NCBI GenBank assembly: GCA_016714565.1
Contig: JADKDM010000019.1
Location: forward strand, 1-64,000
Source of the DNA: Candidatus Villigracilis propinquus
Lineage (GTDB): Bacteria > Chloroflexota > Anaerolineae > Anaerolineales > Villigracilaceae
DNA length: 64,000 nt
Direction: 5' to 3'
Under the pieces are notes generated by a model. The model saw only the letters and a program-made list of their open reading frames with translations. It was not told where the DNA came from and searched no databases. Below, piece after piece: positions 1 through 7,544 of this stretch. The position numbers and the translations under genes were made by a program. Positions within the stretch are counted from its first letter, which is position 1. Each line of letters opens with the position of its first letter.

Positions 1-114
1 GAGCCATGCGTCCACGCCGTCTTGGGTCAGGCGGGTGTAAAGTCCGCGCACGGGGTCACGGTCCGCGTGGGCGTGGCAGAGGAAGACTTTGAGAGGGCGT
101 TTGGGTTCGGGCAT
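1..114 (-). CDS. TIR-domain protein, 5' end only (runs off window)
   Basis: Reading leftwards from the ATG at 114 gives MPEPKRPLKVFLCHAHADRD followed by a segment ending in TQDGVDAW. This is the start of a TIR_2-type fold: strand A with the conserved VFLCHAHAD, then the first helix. The frame is still open at the window edge, so the gene may be whole outside the window. Its sequence is nearly the same as the truncated TIR segments near 3520-3722 and 5898-6071, so it may instead be a fourth fragment. TIR domains act as NAD-cleaving enzymes or protein-interaction modules. Which applies here cannot be seen. Confidence 0.6.
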   Translation of the reverse strand, partial: MPEPKRPLKVFLCHAHADRDPVRGLYTRLTQDGVDAWL

Positions 115-334
115 GGGTGGGTTTGTCCCGCTAATTTGAGTTAGTGAGATTATACAACTGAAAAAGGGAGTTTCTCTGTTTCGAGAGGCATTTGTCCACG
201 CCTTTGCCCCGCCCCGACGTGGAACGTCAGGGCTACTTTTACGAAGTCCACTCAAAGCGGACTGATAAATTATCTGCACCAAGAAAAGTCATTGTCTTTT
301 CTTTAAGCAATGGCTCAGCGTGCAAAAAGAAGGC

Positions 335-397
335 AGAACGTGGGATGAGATGCCAAAAGGATTTAGCTTGGCGAGTGCAGAGAAAACAGCCAGTCCG
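335..397 (+). repeat. Decayed 3' gene tail, copy A (RTWDEMP block)
   Basis: The block starting AGAACGTGGGATGAGATGCC encodes RTWDEMPKGFSLAS and runs into a GCCAGTCCGC tail that forms a hairpin. The same block recurs at 2230-2294 and, shortened, at 2422-2456. The upstream frame is stopped after about 20 codons. This looks like the last exonless remnant of a gene that was once present in several tandem copies. The family is not recognised with confidence. Confidence 0.55.
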
Positions 398-418
398 CCA
401 AGGGCTGGCTGTTTTAGT
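383..418 (+). terminator. Hairpin terminator after decayed tail
   Basis: Arms AAAACAGCCAG (383-393) and CTGGCTGTTTT (405-415) pair perfectly around an 11-base loop, followed by AGTTT. It is oriented to end plus-strand transcription of the decayed tail upstream. The T tract is short but present. Confidence 0.5.
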
Positions 419-523
419 TTATAGTGTATACAGTATCACAATCCGCTTGGGATGGCAGAGAACTACTTAAGAGAGCAATGAGTCATAATGATAATAAAAT
501 TGAGCTTCTACTAAAATAAGGTT

Positions 524-2056
524 TTAGTTTGGTCCTACCATAACATTATCAATTGCCCCATCAGCTGAGCTGCCCTCTTCTATATAAATACCAATACTCC
601 AACTAAATCCCGCCTTCTCTAAAAGGGATTTTACATCCGGAGCATAGGAGCCGATCTCTTGGCCATCTACGGAATAACGAACATTACTTCCATCTGGCGC
701 AAGATCTATCGCAACGGAATAGAATTTTCCAAACTCAATCGGGTAAGATGTAGTCTGATACAAAATTTCGGGTCCATCTCCCCATCGATAAGAATCACAA
801 ATAATTTGGGCATTTACACCGTCGAAGGAACCAACACGGCATTGTGCCCACCATACACCTTTCCCATCAGACAGAGTAGTATCGATTCCTAGCTTTGTAA
901 ATGCATAGGAAGTACCGGTTACATTATCAATCCGAAGATCTGCCTGAAGTGTCCCAATTTGGGTGATTTTCCAAACCGAAGGCCCCCTAGGTCTCAGTTC
1001 AGTTCCACTATCTGTGCCAGAGAATTTCAAATATCCTTCTTGTAATTTGATCTTATCGCCGGATCCACTCCATAGATCCTTGTTGTAATCAAAGTTCAGA
1101 TTAATAGGGAAATCATCATACATGGAAAAAGTAGTCGGTCGAGATGTAGCGGTTGGAATCTTGGTTTTGGTAGCAGTTGGAACAAGTGTTTTTGTTGGTG
1201 AAATATGAGTGGAGGTCGCTGTCTTCGCTACAACAGGGGTTTCAGTCGGCACTGGAAAAAGTTTGGGAACTCCTACTATAGCACCCCAAATGACCAGTCC
1301 AATTAAAGCGAAAAGACCTATCCATCGAAAGTAGAGCATTATCCTTGTTAAGTTTTGCCTAGTACGTTCAAGGAACTTTGCAAAAGCCTCCATGCGTGCA
1401 GCCTGTCGAGCAAGGGCTTCTTTTTCCGTTTTTTCACGAGCAACCCTCTCAGCCGCTTCAAGTTCTGCCTTTTGTTTGGCAATCCTTTGCTGTTCTTCTT
1501 CCTGTGCTTTTAGACGTGTTTGTTCGGCAGCTACTTGCTCTGACGTTTCACGAGTTGCCTTTTCCGCCGCTTCGCGTTCTTGTTGTCCTCTACGGAGCCT
1601 TTCTTCCTCTTCTACTTTCAGTTTCTGTTCATATCGTATTTTTAGAGAAGCAACAAGCGCTAAATAGGAAGCGTCTTTTTTATCATCAAAATAATCCACC
1701 CATTGATAAAAACGCAATCCGCGCGGGACTTCACATTCATCCAAACGCAATGGAATCAAGAAAATGGCATCTTCGGGTTTTTCGAGCGCTATTTCGCGCG
1801 CATAGCGCAACTCTTTTTGAACATATCCCTCTTTGCTAACAGAATGTTGCGAAAGAACAATAATAACAACATCTGCATCTTCGACTGCTTCTTCGATCTT
1901 TACGCGCCAATCTTGCCCAGGAAGTAGATTCTTTTCATCCTGCCATGTATCAATCCAACCCTCACCTGCAAGATGGACTGAAAGCTCCCTCACAGAAGGT
2001 TTGTCCTGTGAAGCATAAGAGAGGAATACTTTGAGTGGACAATGAAATTCGGGCAT
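524..2056 (-). CDS. TIR-domain single-pass membrane protein with an extracytoplasmic beta-sandwich-like domain
   Basis: 510 residues. Residues 6-140 are a TIR_2 domain (VFLSYASQDK, LLPGQDW, then SKEGYVQKELRYA, whose Glu82 is the likely catalytic position in NAD-cleaving TIRs). Residues 145-235 form a charged, Ala/Glu/Lys-rich coiled coil. A membrane helix follows near 243-265 (IGLFALIGLVIWGAIVGV). Residues 270-312 are a Thr/Pro-rich linker, and 315-510 resemble a LamG/concanavalin-like domain (VDGQEIGSYAP, FSWSIGIYIEEG). The layout is that of a receptor: TIR inside, ligand-binding domain outside. ATG at 2056 is the only sensible start. It is the only complete TIR gene here, among truncated copies. 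An anti-phage or stress role is plausible but inferred. Confidence 0.85.
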   Translation of the reverse strand: MPEFHCPLKVFLSYASQDKPSVRELSVHLAGEGWIDTWQDEKNLLPGQDWRVKIEEAVEDADVVIIVLSQHSVSKEGYVQKELRYAREIALEKPEDAIFLIPLRLDECEVPRGLRFYQWVDYFDDKKDASYLALVASLKIRYEQKLKVEEEERLRRGQQEREAAEKATRETSEQVAAEQTRLKAQEEEQQRIAKQKAELEAAERVAREKTEKEALARQAARMEAFAKFLERTRQNLTRIMLYFRWIGLFALIGLVIWGAIVGVPKLFPVPTETPVVAKTATSTHISPTKTLVPTATKTKIPTATSRPTTFSMYDDFPINLNFDYNKDLWSGSGDKIKLQEGYLKFSGTDSGTELRPRGPSVWKITQIGTLQADLRIDNVTGTSYAFTKLGIDTTLSDGKGVWWAQCRVGSFDGVNAQIICDSYRWGDGPEILYQTTSYPIEFGKFYSVAIDLAPDGSNVRYSVDGQEIGSYAPDVKSLLEKAGFSWSIGIYIEEGSSADGAIDNVMVGPN

Positions 2057-2229
2057 TTAATTTCCCGCCGAATGGCTGGCAAGATTATAAAGCAAATTCG
2101 GTAAAAACCTAATAATGATTAAACAAGGTCAAATCCCTGTCGCTGGACAGGATTACTCAATCTGAAAAAATTCACCTAGCAAATGTGGGCAGTGCACAAA
2201 AGAAGAGAGCCGGAAGAGTTTTAGTGGGT

Positions 2230-2294
2230 AGAACGTGGGATGAAATGCCGAAGGGATTTAGTTTGGCGAGTGTATAGAAAACAGCCAGTCCGCT
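2230..2294 (+). repeat. Decayed 3' gene tail, copy B
   Basis: Encodes RTWDEMPKGFSLASV followed directly by a stop. It then carries the same AAACAGCCAGTCCGC tail as copy A, but the second hairpin arm is lost. It is about 90% identical to copy A by eye. Confidence 0.55.
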
Positions 2295-2421
2295 AGTGGG
2301 TCACTTCAACTTGTCTGACAAAGCGTGAAGCCGTCTGCTCATCCTCTATCCATCCTCTTACCATCTCCTATCCCAATGTTTTACGGCGCGGTGACAGAAA
2401 TTCGAGGTCAAAGCCTGTGAC

Positions 2422-2456
2422 AGAACGTGGGATGAGATGCCAGTCCACTTGGCGAG
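2422..2456 (+). repeat. Decayed 3' gene tail, copy C (shortened)
   Basis: Starts with the same 20 bases as copy A (RTWDEMP), but about 20 bases are missing inside the block, giving RTWDEMPVHLARA then a stop. A different GC-rich terminator follows at 2467. Confidence 0.5.
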
Positions 2457-2466
2457 AGCGTAAATG

Positions 2467-2497
2467 AAAAGCCGCAGGATGATTTCCTGCGGCTTTT
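2467..2497. terminator. Bidirectional hairpin terminator
   Basis: Arms AAAAGCCGCAGGA (2467-2479) and TCCTGCGGCTTTT (2485-2497), 13 perfect pairs with a 5-base loop and A/T tracts at both feet. It can end the lipoprotein gene (minus strand, stop at 2583) and the decayed plus-strand tail. Confidence 0.75.
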
Positions 2498-2582
2498 ATA
2501 AATTCGTTCAGTAAGCAACTTTTCAACTAGTGTTGCTGCCAAACCCATTGCTTCGTTCCATCTTAGGAACTCACCCGCCAGT

Positions 2583-3395
2583 CTATTTGGCACAGACGGC
2601 AGGAATAGTAATGTCAAGTGAGCCATCCTCCACAGGGATGTAGTTGTACACAGTAGAGACATTTGTAAATTGATTTGGGTCAAGTCCCTGATATTCCGTT
2701 TTGCTTCGTCCCTGTGCTTCAAAGCGTGTAATGAAGCCTCCGTCACGAGCCACATACACAAATGAGCTGATCAGCTCATTATCCGAAACCATATTTTCGC
2801 TGGTCAGCTCATATTTGTCGGTCACAAACCCATTGACATCAAGTCCGCTTTCCACACGCTGCGCCTGCCCTGTGATCTCATCCTGAAGATTGGGCATTCC
2901 CTCTGATAAGTCTAGTCCCTCCGTGCTTGAAGCAGGGAATGGGAAACAAGTCTCTTGAAACACGCTATATCCCTGATCACCTATGACGACAGTTTCCGCT
3001 GACCCCTCACCACCTGTTACTATCACTAAAAAGCTTTGTGACTTTTGCGGCAGAGTTTGGGTCTCCTCCGTCATGGACAACGAAACTTCCTTTACGGCTC
3101 CAGTCACATCCACACCGTTAAATTGGATCGCCGTGTCAAATGTATACGCTGGCGCACTGGATGTGATATACAACGCAGGGTCCGCAAGGTCAATCGTTTC
3201 GGAGCCTACAGGACCGTCAGTATTCGCGGCATCCTCAGTTGGAACTAGCGTAGCAACTGGGTTCGTTTGCCCGTCTACAGTAGTTGGCTCTTCTTGTCCG
3301 CTTTCCGTTGCTGGCGCTGTACCTCCAATATTACAAGCCAGGCTTGCCATGAGAATTATTACCAGCGCGAAATAAATAGAGTTTTGTTTTTTCAT
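2583..3395 (-). CDS. Secreted lipoprotein of unknown function
   Basis: 270 residues from the ATG at 3395, preceded by AAGGATGAA; an in-frame ATG further upstream has no such site. The N-terminus has a lysine-rich start, a hydrophobic core and a lipobox (LMASLAC), so it is exported and lipid-anchored at Cys. An Asp/Thr/Glu-rich linker follows (about residues 25-65), then a roughly 200-residue beta-rich domain with LDVNGFVTDKYELTSENM and an acidic C-terminus. I do not recognise the family; the layout resembles outer-leaflet lipoproteins of related bacteria. It lies between a TIR fragment and the intact TIR gene and may belong to the same decayed unit. Confidence 0.75.
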   Translation of the reverse strand: MKKQNSIYFALVIILMASLACNIGGTAPATESGQEEPTTVDGQTNPVATLVPTEDAANTDGPVGSETIDLADPALYITSSAPAYTFDTAIQFNGVDVTGAVKEVSLSMTEETQTLPQKSQSFLVIVTGGEGSAETVVIGDQGYSVFQETCFPFPASSTEGLDLSEGMPNLQDEITGQAQRVESGLDVNGFVTDKYELTSENMVSDNELISSFVYVARDGGFITRFEAQGRSKTEYQGLDPNQFTNVSTVYNYIPVEDGSLDITIPAVCAK

Positions 3396-3518
3396 TTCAT
3401 CCTTTTCAATTAGTTGAATAGTGCAGGTGGACTTAAATTGACTACCCCATATAAGCATACCTAGAATGCATACTAATCAAATAACTCTTTAGTCCTGCAT
3501 TGAGTGATGAAAGGTTTT

Positions 3519-3722
3519 GCGCACAGCCTTGCGGATTTCCAATTCCCGATCTGGCAGGTTGAGCCTGTCGAACCCTGTCCTGGATGGAGTTTCTCTTTAT
3601 CCTGCCCCGCATCCACGCCGTCTTGGGTTAGGCGGGCCGCTGCGGGGAGTCCGCGCACAGGGTCACGATCCGCATGGGCGTGGCAGAGAAAGACTTTGAA
3701 GGGACGTTTATCAGAGGTAGGT
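3519..3722 (-). pseudogene. TIR 5' segment, truncated and disrupted
   Basis: Directly after the kinase stop codon, the minus strand reads KRPFKVFLCHAHADRDPVRG, then LTQDGVDAG, DKEKLHPGQ and EIRKAVR-like residues with small insertions. The expected ATG has become ATA. A 23-base insertion (3551-3573) and a second short one near 3632-3645 break the frame. The match to other TIR genes ends right after the codons for RKAVR (base 3519), and a stop follows soon after. It is a dead copy of the same 5' segment found at 1-114 and 5898-6071. Confidence 0.75.
3551..3573. repeat. 23-bp insertion carrying a GGTT...AACC half-palindrome
   Basis: Compared with the sister fragment near 5920, the sequence between AATTCCC(G/A)AT and CCTGTCCTGG contains 23 extra bases including GGTTGAGCCTGTCGAACC. 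The insert has GGTT/AACC ends. It looks like a short dispersed element rather than random drift, but only this copy is visible in the window. Confidence 0.5.
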
Positions 3723-3726
3723 ATAA

Positions 3727-5763
3727 TTACGGGGTTGCGTTCATTGCACAGCGAAACCCCGTTCCATTTGTAACTCGGTTCGCTCGATCATCGGCGTCGC
3801 GATTGGCAGACTGGATATCGTTATACAAAAATGCGCCTCCCCTTATCACATAACCATATCCCAAAGAAGGTCCTTGTGGGTTAATTACGTTTTCTTCAAG
3901 AGTCATATAATATTCAGGATCATATAAATCCGCCACCCACTCACCAACATTCCCAGCCATATCATACAGATGATACGGACTCTTTCCCAGTTCATAACTA
4001 CCTACTCTGGTCACATCCCCAGGGGATGTATTGTAGTTAGCATATTCTGTTCCTATCTCTTCACCCCAAGGATAAGTACGGCCATCTGTGCCTCGGGCGG
4101 CCTTCTCCCATTCGGCTTCAGTGGGAAGCCTACGTTCAGACCACTGGCAGTAGGAATTTGCATCAACCCATGTGACAAAAACAACAGGATAATCTCCATG
4201 TCGATCGTCAGAGTAATAAGGGCCTAGGGTCGACGGTCTTTGGCAACCACTCGCTTTCACGCACAACTTATACTGCGCATTAGTCACTTCCGTTTCATCC
4301 ATCCAAAAAGCATCTAGATAAACCTGGTGAATCGGTTCTTGATCTTTGAAATTACCCTGATCACAATTTATCCATGTAAATATATTCGTTCTCTGACATT
4401 CAGCAGAAGCATGTTCAGCGGTATCACCCATCGTAAAAGTACCCGCGGGCACATAATGAAGAATCATGCCATCAACAGGTGAAATCTGAGTCGCCCCTAA
4501 AGATAATGTTGAAGTTGCAGATAAAGGCGTTACTAAACCGACACCTGTTGGCATAGACGTTAATGTTGGAATTTTTGTTTGGCCCGTAGGAACTGGCGTA
4601 AAAGTTTTCGAGCTTTCTGCGTGTGTTGCAGTATCTTTTGCAGTGGATATAAGTGGGATAAATTGGGGTATTACCCATGATCCCATCCAAAATAAAACAA
4701 TTATGATTCCAATAACGCCAATGATTCTCAAGAATGGTATGACTTTGGGAAGAAATACTTTTATCTCATCTCTTCGAGCATCTTGACGCTCTGCTTTCTC
4801 ATGCTTGAATTTCTCAGCCGCATTGTGTTTTTCCTTTTCTTGCACAGCTTTTTCAACTGCTACGCGTTCCTGTTTCTCTTTTTCCTCCTTGGGCTGTATT
4901 CCAATAGCAGATTGCCTGCCGCCATCATTCTGGAGATTCTCAAACACACTCGCCATCTCCGACATACTTTGATAGCGGTCTTCAGGCTTCTGCGCCAACG
5001 CAATGAGTAAAAATCGCTCCACTGATTCCGGCAGATCGGGAACAAATTCTCTTGGAAATGGCAGTGGTTCAGTCACCTGTTTGAAGAAAACTCCCCCCGG
5101 TGTATCAGCAATATAAGGTCTTCGCCCGGTTACCATTTCATAAAAAATAACCCCTAAAGAATATATATCGGAACCAGGGCCGGTCTCTCCTGTCCATTGT
5201 TCTGGCGCCATATACTCTGGTGTTCCGATGGCTACTCCCGAACCAGTTAGTGTAGATATCTCTTCCCCATGAAACACCTTGACAATGCCAAAATCCGAAA
5301 GCATGGGTTCGCCATTCTCTGTTATCAAGATATTTGCAGGCTTAATGTCGCGATGAACAACCCCATGATTGTGAGCGTATTCAATGCCTCGCGCAATTGG
5401 CAGCAGCAAACGTACGGCTTCCTTCCATGAAACAGGCGCTCCAATTTTCTGTTTTAACGTGCCGCCTGATAAATATTCCAGCACAAGAAATGGCGAGTCT
5501 CCATATTCCCCATAATCCATGACCTTCACAATATTTGGGTGCGACAATCGCGCCAACGACTTCGCTTCACGTTCAAAGCGTTTGAGAACATCATGTAAAT
5601 TTTCTGGCGGAAATGCATCCCTGCGAATAATCTTGATCGCCACTTCACGCTCAAGGCGAGAATCATATGCCTTATATACCATGGCCATACCGCCCTTGCC
5701 TAACAATTCAAGGATCTCATATCGGTCTATGTATTGTCCGGTAAGATTTTCCATTGTCAGCAT
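3727..5763 (-). CDS. Transmembrane Ser/Thr protein kinase with a C-terminal FGE-sulfatase (SUMF1-like) domain
   Basis: 678 residues. The kinase domain spans about 16-275: GKGGMAMVY glycine loop, Lys44 in VAIKII, HRDIKPAN with Asp139, DFG at 157, and GTPEYMAPEQ. Residues 290-335 are a Lys/Glu coiled coil, 345-370 a membrane helix, 372-430 a Thr/Pro-rich linker, and 435-678 an FGE-sulfatase fold (PAGTFTMGD, DETEVTNAQY, RLPTEAEWEKAARG, GNVGEWVADL, GFRCA). The kinase is inside and the FGE-like fold outside, perhaps as a binding domain rather than an oxidase. The start is either the ATG at 5763, which overlaps a TIR fragment's stop as ATGCTGA, or the ATG at 5754. It shares its coiled-coil/membrane/linker plan with the TIR gene at 524. 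Confidence 0.9.
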   Translation of the reverse strand: MLTMENLTGQYIDRYEILELLGKGGMAMVYKAYDSRLEREVAIKIIRRDAFPPENLHDVLKRFEREAKSLARLSHPNIVKVMDYGEYGDSPFLVLEYLSGGTLKQKIGAPVSWKEAVRLLLPIARGIEYAHNHGVVHRDIKPANILITENGEPMLSDFGIVKVFHGEEISTLTGSGVAIGTPEYMAPEQWTGETGPGSDIYSLGVIFYEMVTGRRPYIADTPGGVFFKQVTEPLPFPREFVPDLPESVERFLLIALAQKPEDRYQSMSEMASVFENLQNDGGRQSAIGIQPKEEKEKQERVAVEKAVQEKEKHNAAEKFKHEKAERQDARRDEIKVFLPKVIPFLRIIGVIGIIIVLFWMGSWVIPQFIPLISTAKDTATHAESSKTFTPVPTGQTKIPTLTSMPTGVGLVTPLSATSTLSLGATQISPVDGMILHYVPAGTFTMGDTAEHASAECQRTNIFTWINCDQGNFKDQEPIHQVYLDAFWMDETEVTNAQYKLCVKASGCQRPSTLGPYYSDDRHGDYPVVFVTWVDANSYCQWSERRLPTEAEWEKAARGTDGRTYPWGEEIGTEYANYNTSPGDVTRVGSYELGKSPYHLYDMAGNVGEWVADLYDPEYYMTLEENVINPQGPSLGYGYVIRGGAFLYNDIQSANRDADDRANRVTNGTGFRCAMNATP

Positions 5764-6086
5764 CTTTTCGAATCAAGATAAAGATTCCATACTATCAGAT
5801 TGTCTGCCGAAAATATTGAGAAAAAAAATGAGGGTATATTTAGCTTCGGCATATGGTTTTCCGAAGGATGACTTTTGAAATATATGTAAATTATTCCGCG
5901 CACAGCCTTGCGGATTTCCAATTCCCAATCCTGTCCTGGGAGAAGTTTTTCCTTGTCAAGCCAGGCATCCACGCCGTCTTTGGTGAGGCGGGTATACAGT
6001 CCGCGTACAGGATCACGGTCCGCGTGGGCGTGGCAGAGGAAAACTTTGAGAGGGCGTTTGGGTTCGGGCATTTGAATTTTCACCAT
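5757..6086 (-). pseudogene. TIR 5' segment fused to unrelated sequence
   Basis: Begins MPEPKRPLKVFLCHAHADRD and continues through TKDGVDAWLDKEKLLPGQDW to EIRKAVR, as in an intact TIR. At base 5898 homology stops and about 45 unrelated residues follow (GIIYIYFKSHP...), ending in a TGA inside the kinase start. Only the first 60 or so residues of a TIR domain remain. This lacks the helix with the catalytic Glu, so it should be inactive. It might still be translated and could couple translation to the kinase through the 7-base overlap. The break is at the same codon as in the copy at 3519. Confidence 0.75.
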
Positions 6087-6186
6087 GAAGAGAACTAAGG
6101 CGCATGAAGTTTTGGTTTAATTTCCCGACTTTGAAATTATACAACCGAAAACCAGTAACATCATAAACTAGGCAAGAGCGCAAATG

Positions 6187-6216
6187 AAAAGCCAGTCCGC
6201 TGCGGGGCTGGCTTTT
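6187..6216. terminator. Hairpin terminator
   Basis: Arms AAAAGCCAG (6187-6195) and CTGGCTTTT (6208-6216), 9 pairs. It sits between the ABC permease gene (stop 6291, minus strand) and the TIR fragment, so it probably ends the exporter operon. The GCCAGTCCGC core recalls the hairpin at 383. Confidence 0.6.
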
Positions 6217-6290
6217 GAACAGATCTATTTTCGGGGAAAACAAATGCCAAAGAAAACCGAATCAACTACGGGAGGAGAAGGAGGCGGTCA

Positions 6291-7544
6291 TTAAGCCCGG
6301 AAGACTACTTCTTCGCGGGTGAACATCCAAATGGAGAAGCTGATGGCGAGGGCGGCATATCCAATGGAAGAGATGAACATCACGGAGAGGGAGTTGTTGT
6401 ATATGTGATTGCTTAACAAGTCGCGCATCGAGAGGATGGTGCCGAAGATGGGGATGGCGTAGTGGCTCAGCGTGGGGACGAATTCATCCAGAAAGAATGA
6501 GACGATCATCGGCGCGAGGGACAAGATGCTGAGGGGCAGTGAAAAGGTATAGGCTTCCTCGCTGTTGCGCGCGATGGATGAGATCATGATCTGAAGCGCA
6601 GAGCCGAGCAGAATGATGGGAAGCATCGAAACTACAAAGAGGGTCAAGGCGAGCGGACTCGGCAGGAAGGCTGTTGCGCTTGCAATAGTGAACGGACTTG
6701 CAGCGGACGCTGGCGAGGTGGAGATGGAGGAGAAATCCACATCGCGCAGGAAGAAGAACATTACGATGACGAAGGCCAATGCAGAAAATAATATTGTGAA
6801 AAGAAAACCGAAGGCGGCAGAGATCACATTTACCAGAACTGCGAGCAATTTGCCGATCACGAGTTGTGCGCGGCTGATCGTGGTAAAGAGGATGGGTTCA
6901 AGCGTTTGCTCCTCCTTCTCGCCGGCAATGGAACTGATCGCAACCGCGAGTCCGCTGGTTAGGCCGAAGGTCATGATGAAGCCGGGGATCAGCAGGCTGA
7001 GCTGCGAGCCAGCGGTTTCCTGTTCGGTGGCGGTGTTTAACTCCTCCACTTGAACAGGCGTGAGATATTCCTTCGAGATGTTATTTTTTTCAAGCCTCTC
7101 TTTGAGGATGCTCTGGTTGTAGTCTTCGACAATGCTCTTCAAGCGCACCCCTTCCATATTGAGGGACTTGCTTCTATCCATCACTACCATCACAAGTGCA
7201 GACTCTCCGCTTTGAACCTTCTGTTCGAAATCAGGGGAGACGATCAGCCCAGCCGAGGCTTGCTTCTCACGAACCAGTTTTTCCACATCTTCGGCTGGCA
7301 CGATGGTAATGGTGTCATTCTCCTCGATGTAGGCGACCAGCTCGGGCGCATATTCCATACCCTGCATGGGAACCTCAAGTTTTTGAATTGTATCTTCCAC
7401 GGTCTTGCGCATGATCACGCTCATTGGAAGAATAGCCAGGCACGGAAGCAATATAAAATTAAAGAGAACCATCATGAACAACCTGCGGCGGTTACGCACG
7501 ATGTTGAGTATTTCCTTTTTCAGCACCATCCACACGGTTTTCAT
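6291..7544 (-). CDS. ABC-2 type exporter permease (NatB-like)
   Basis: 417 residues. One membrane helix lies near residues 20-45, then an extracytoplasmic domain of about 150 residues with few hydrophobic runs, then five or six membrane helices (about 185-415), including the conserved SLLIPGFIMTFGLTSGLAVA and AGEKEEQTLEPILFTTISRAQL. This is the ABC2_membrane_3/NatB pattern. Its ATG overlaps the stop of the ATPase gene (TAATG), so the two are translationally coupled. The pair probably exports an ion, lipid or small molecule; NatAB of Bacillus exports sodium, but the substrate here is unknown. Confidence 0.88.
   Translation of the reverse strand: MKTVWMVLKKEILNIVRNRRRLFMMVLFNFILLPCLAILPMSVIMRKTVEDTIQKLEVPMQGMEYAPELVAYIEENDTITIVPAEDVEKLVREKQASAGLIVSPDFEQKVQSGESALVMVVMDRSKSLNMEGVRLKSIVEDYNQSILKERLEKNNISKEYLTPVQVEELNTATEQETAGSQLSLLIPGFIMTFGLTSGLAVAISSIAGEKEEQTLEPILFTTISRAQLVIGKLLAVLVNVISAAFGFLFTILFSALAFVIVMFFFLRDVDFSSISTSPASAASPFTIASATAFLPSPLALTLFVVSMLPIILLGSALQIMISSIARNSEEAYTFSLPLSILSLAPMIVSFFLDEFVPTLSHYAIPIFGTILSMRDLLSNHIYNNSLSVMFISSIGYAALAISFSIWMFTREEVVFRA

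Larger units (their letters stand above)
115..523. other. Gene-poor stretch with a decayed gene tail and terminator
   Basis: No convincing gene lies in this 409-base gap. It contains the end of a decayed reading frame (RTWDEMPKGFSLASAEK, about 335-397) that recurs at 2230 and 2422, followed by a terminator-like hairpin at 383-415. An open frame of about 90 codons on the plus strand (192-470) has no family signature and overlaps these repeats, so I do not call it. Confidence 0.6.
2057..2582. other. Gene-free stretch with two more decayed tails
   Basis: 526 bases between the TIR gene and the lipoprotein gene. It holds copies B and C of the RTWDEMP tail and one strong hairpin at 2467-2497. Codons between them are broken by stops in all frames. 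I see no intact gene, tRNA or promoter of quality. Confidence 0.6.

Noticed and set aside
192..470. Open frame of about 92 codons on the plus strand
   Set aside because: Overlaps the decayed tail in another frame, has no signature and an unusual composition.
3740..3840. Possible diversity-generating retroelement target at the end of the FGE-sulfatase domain
   Set aside because: FGE-like C-termini are frequent targets, but there is no reverse transcriptase, no template repeat and no adenine-rich variable stretch within the window.
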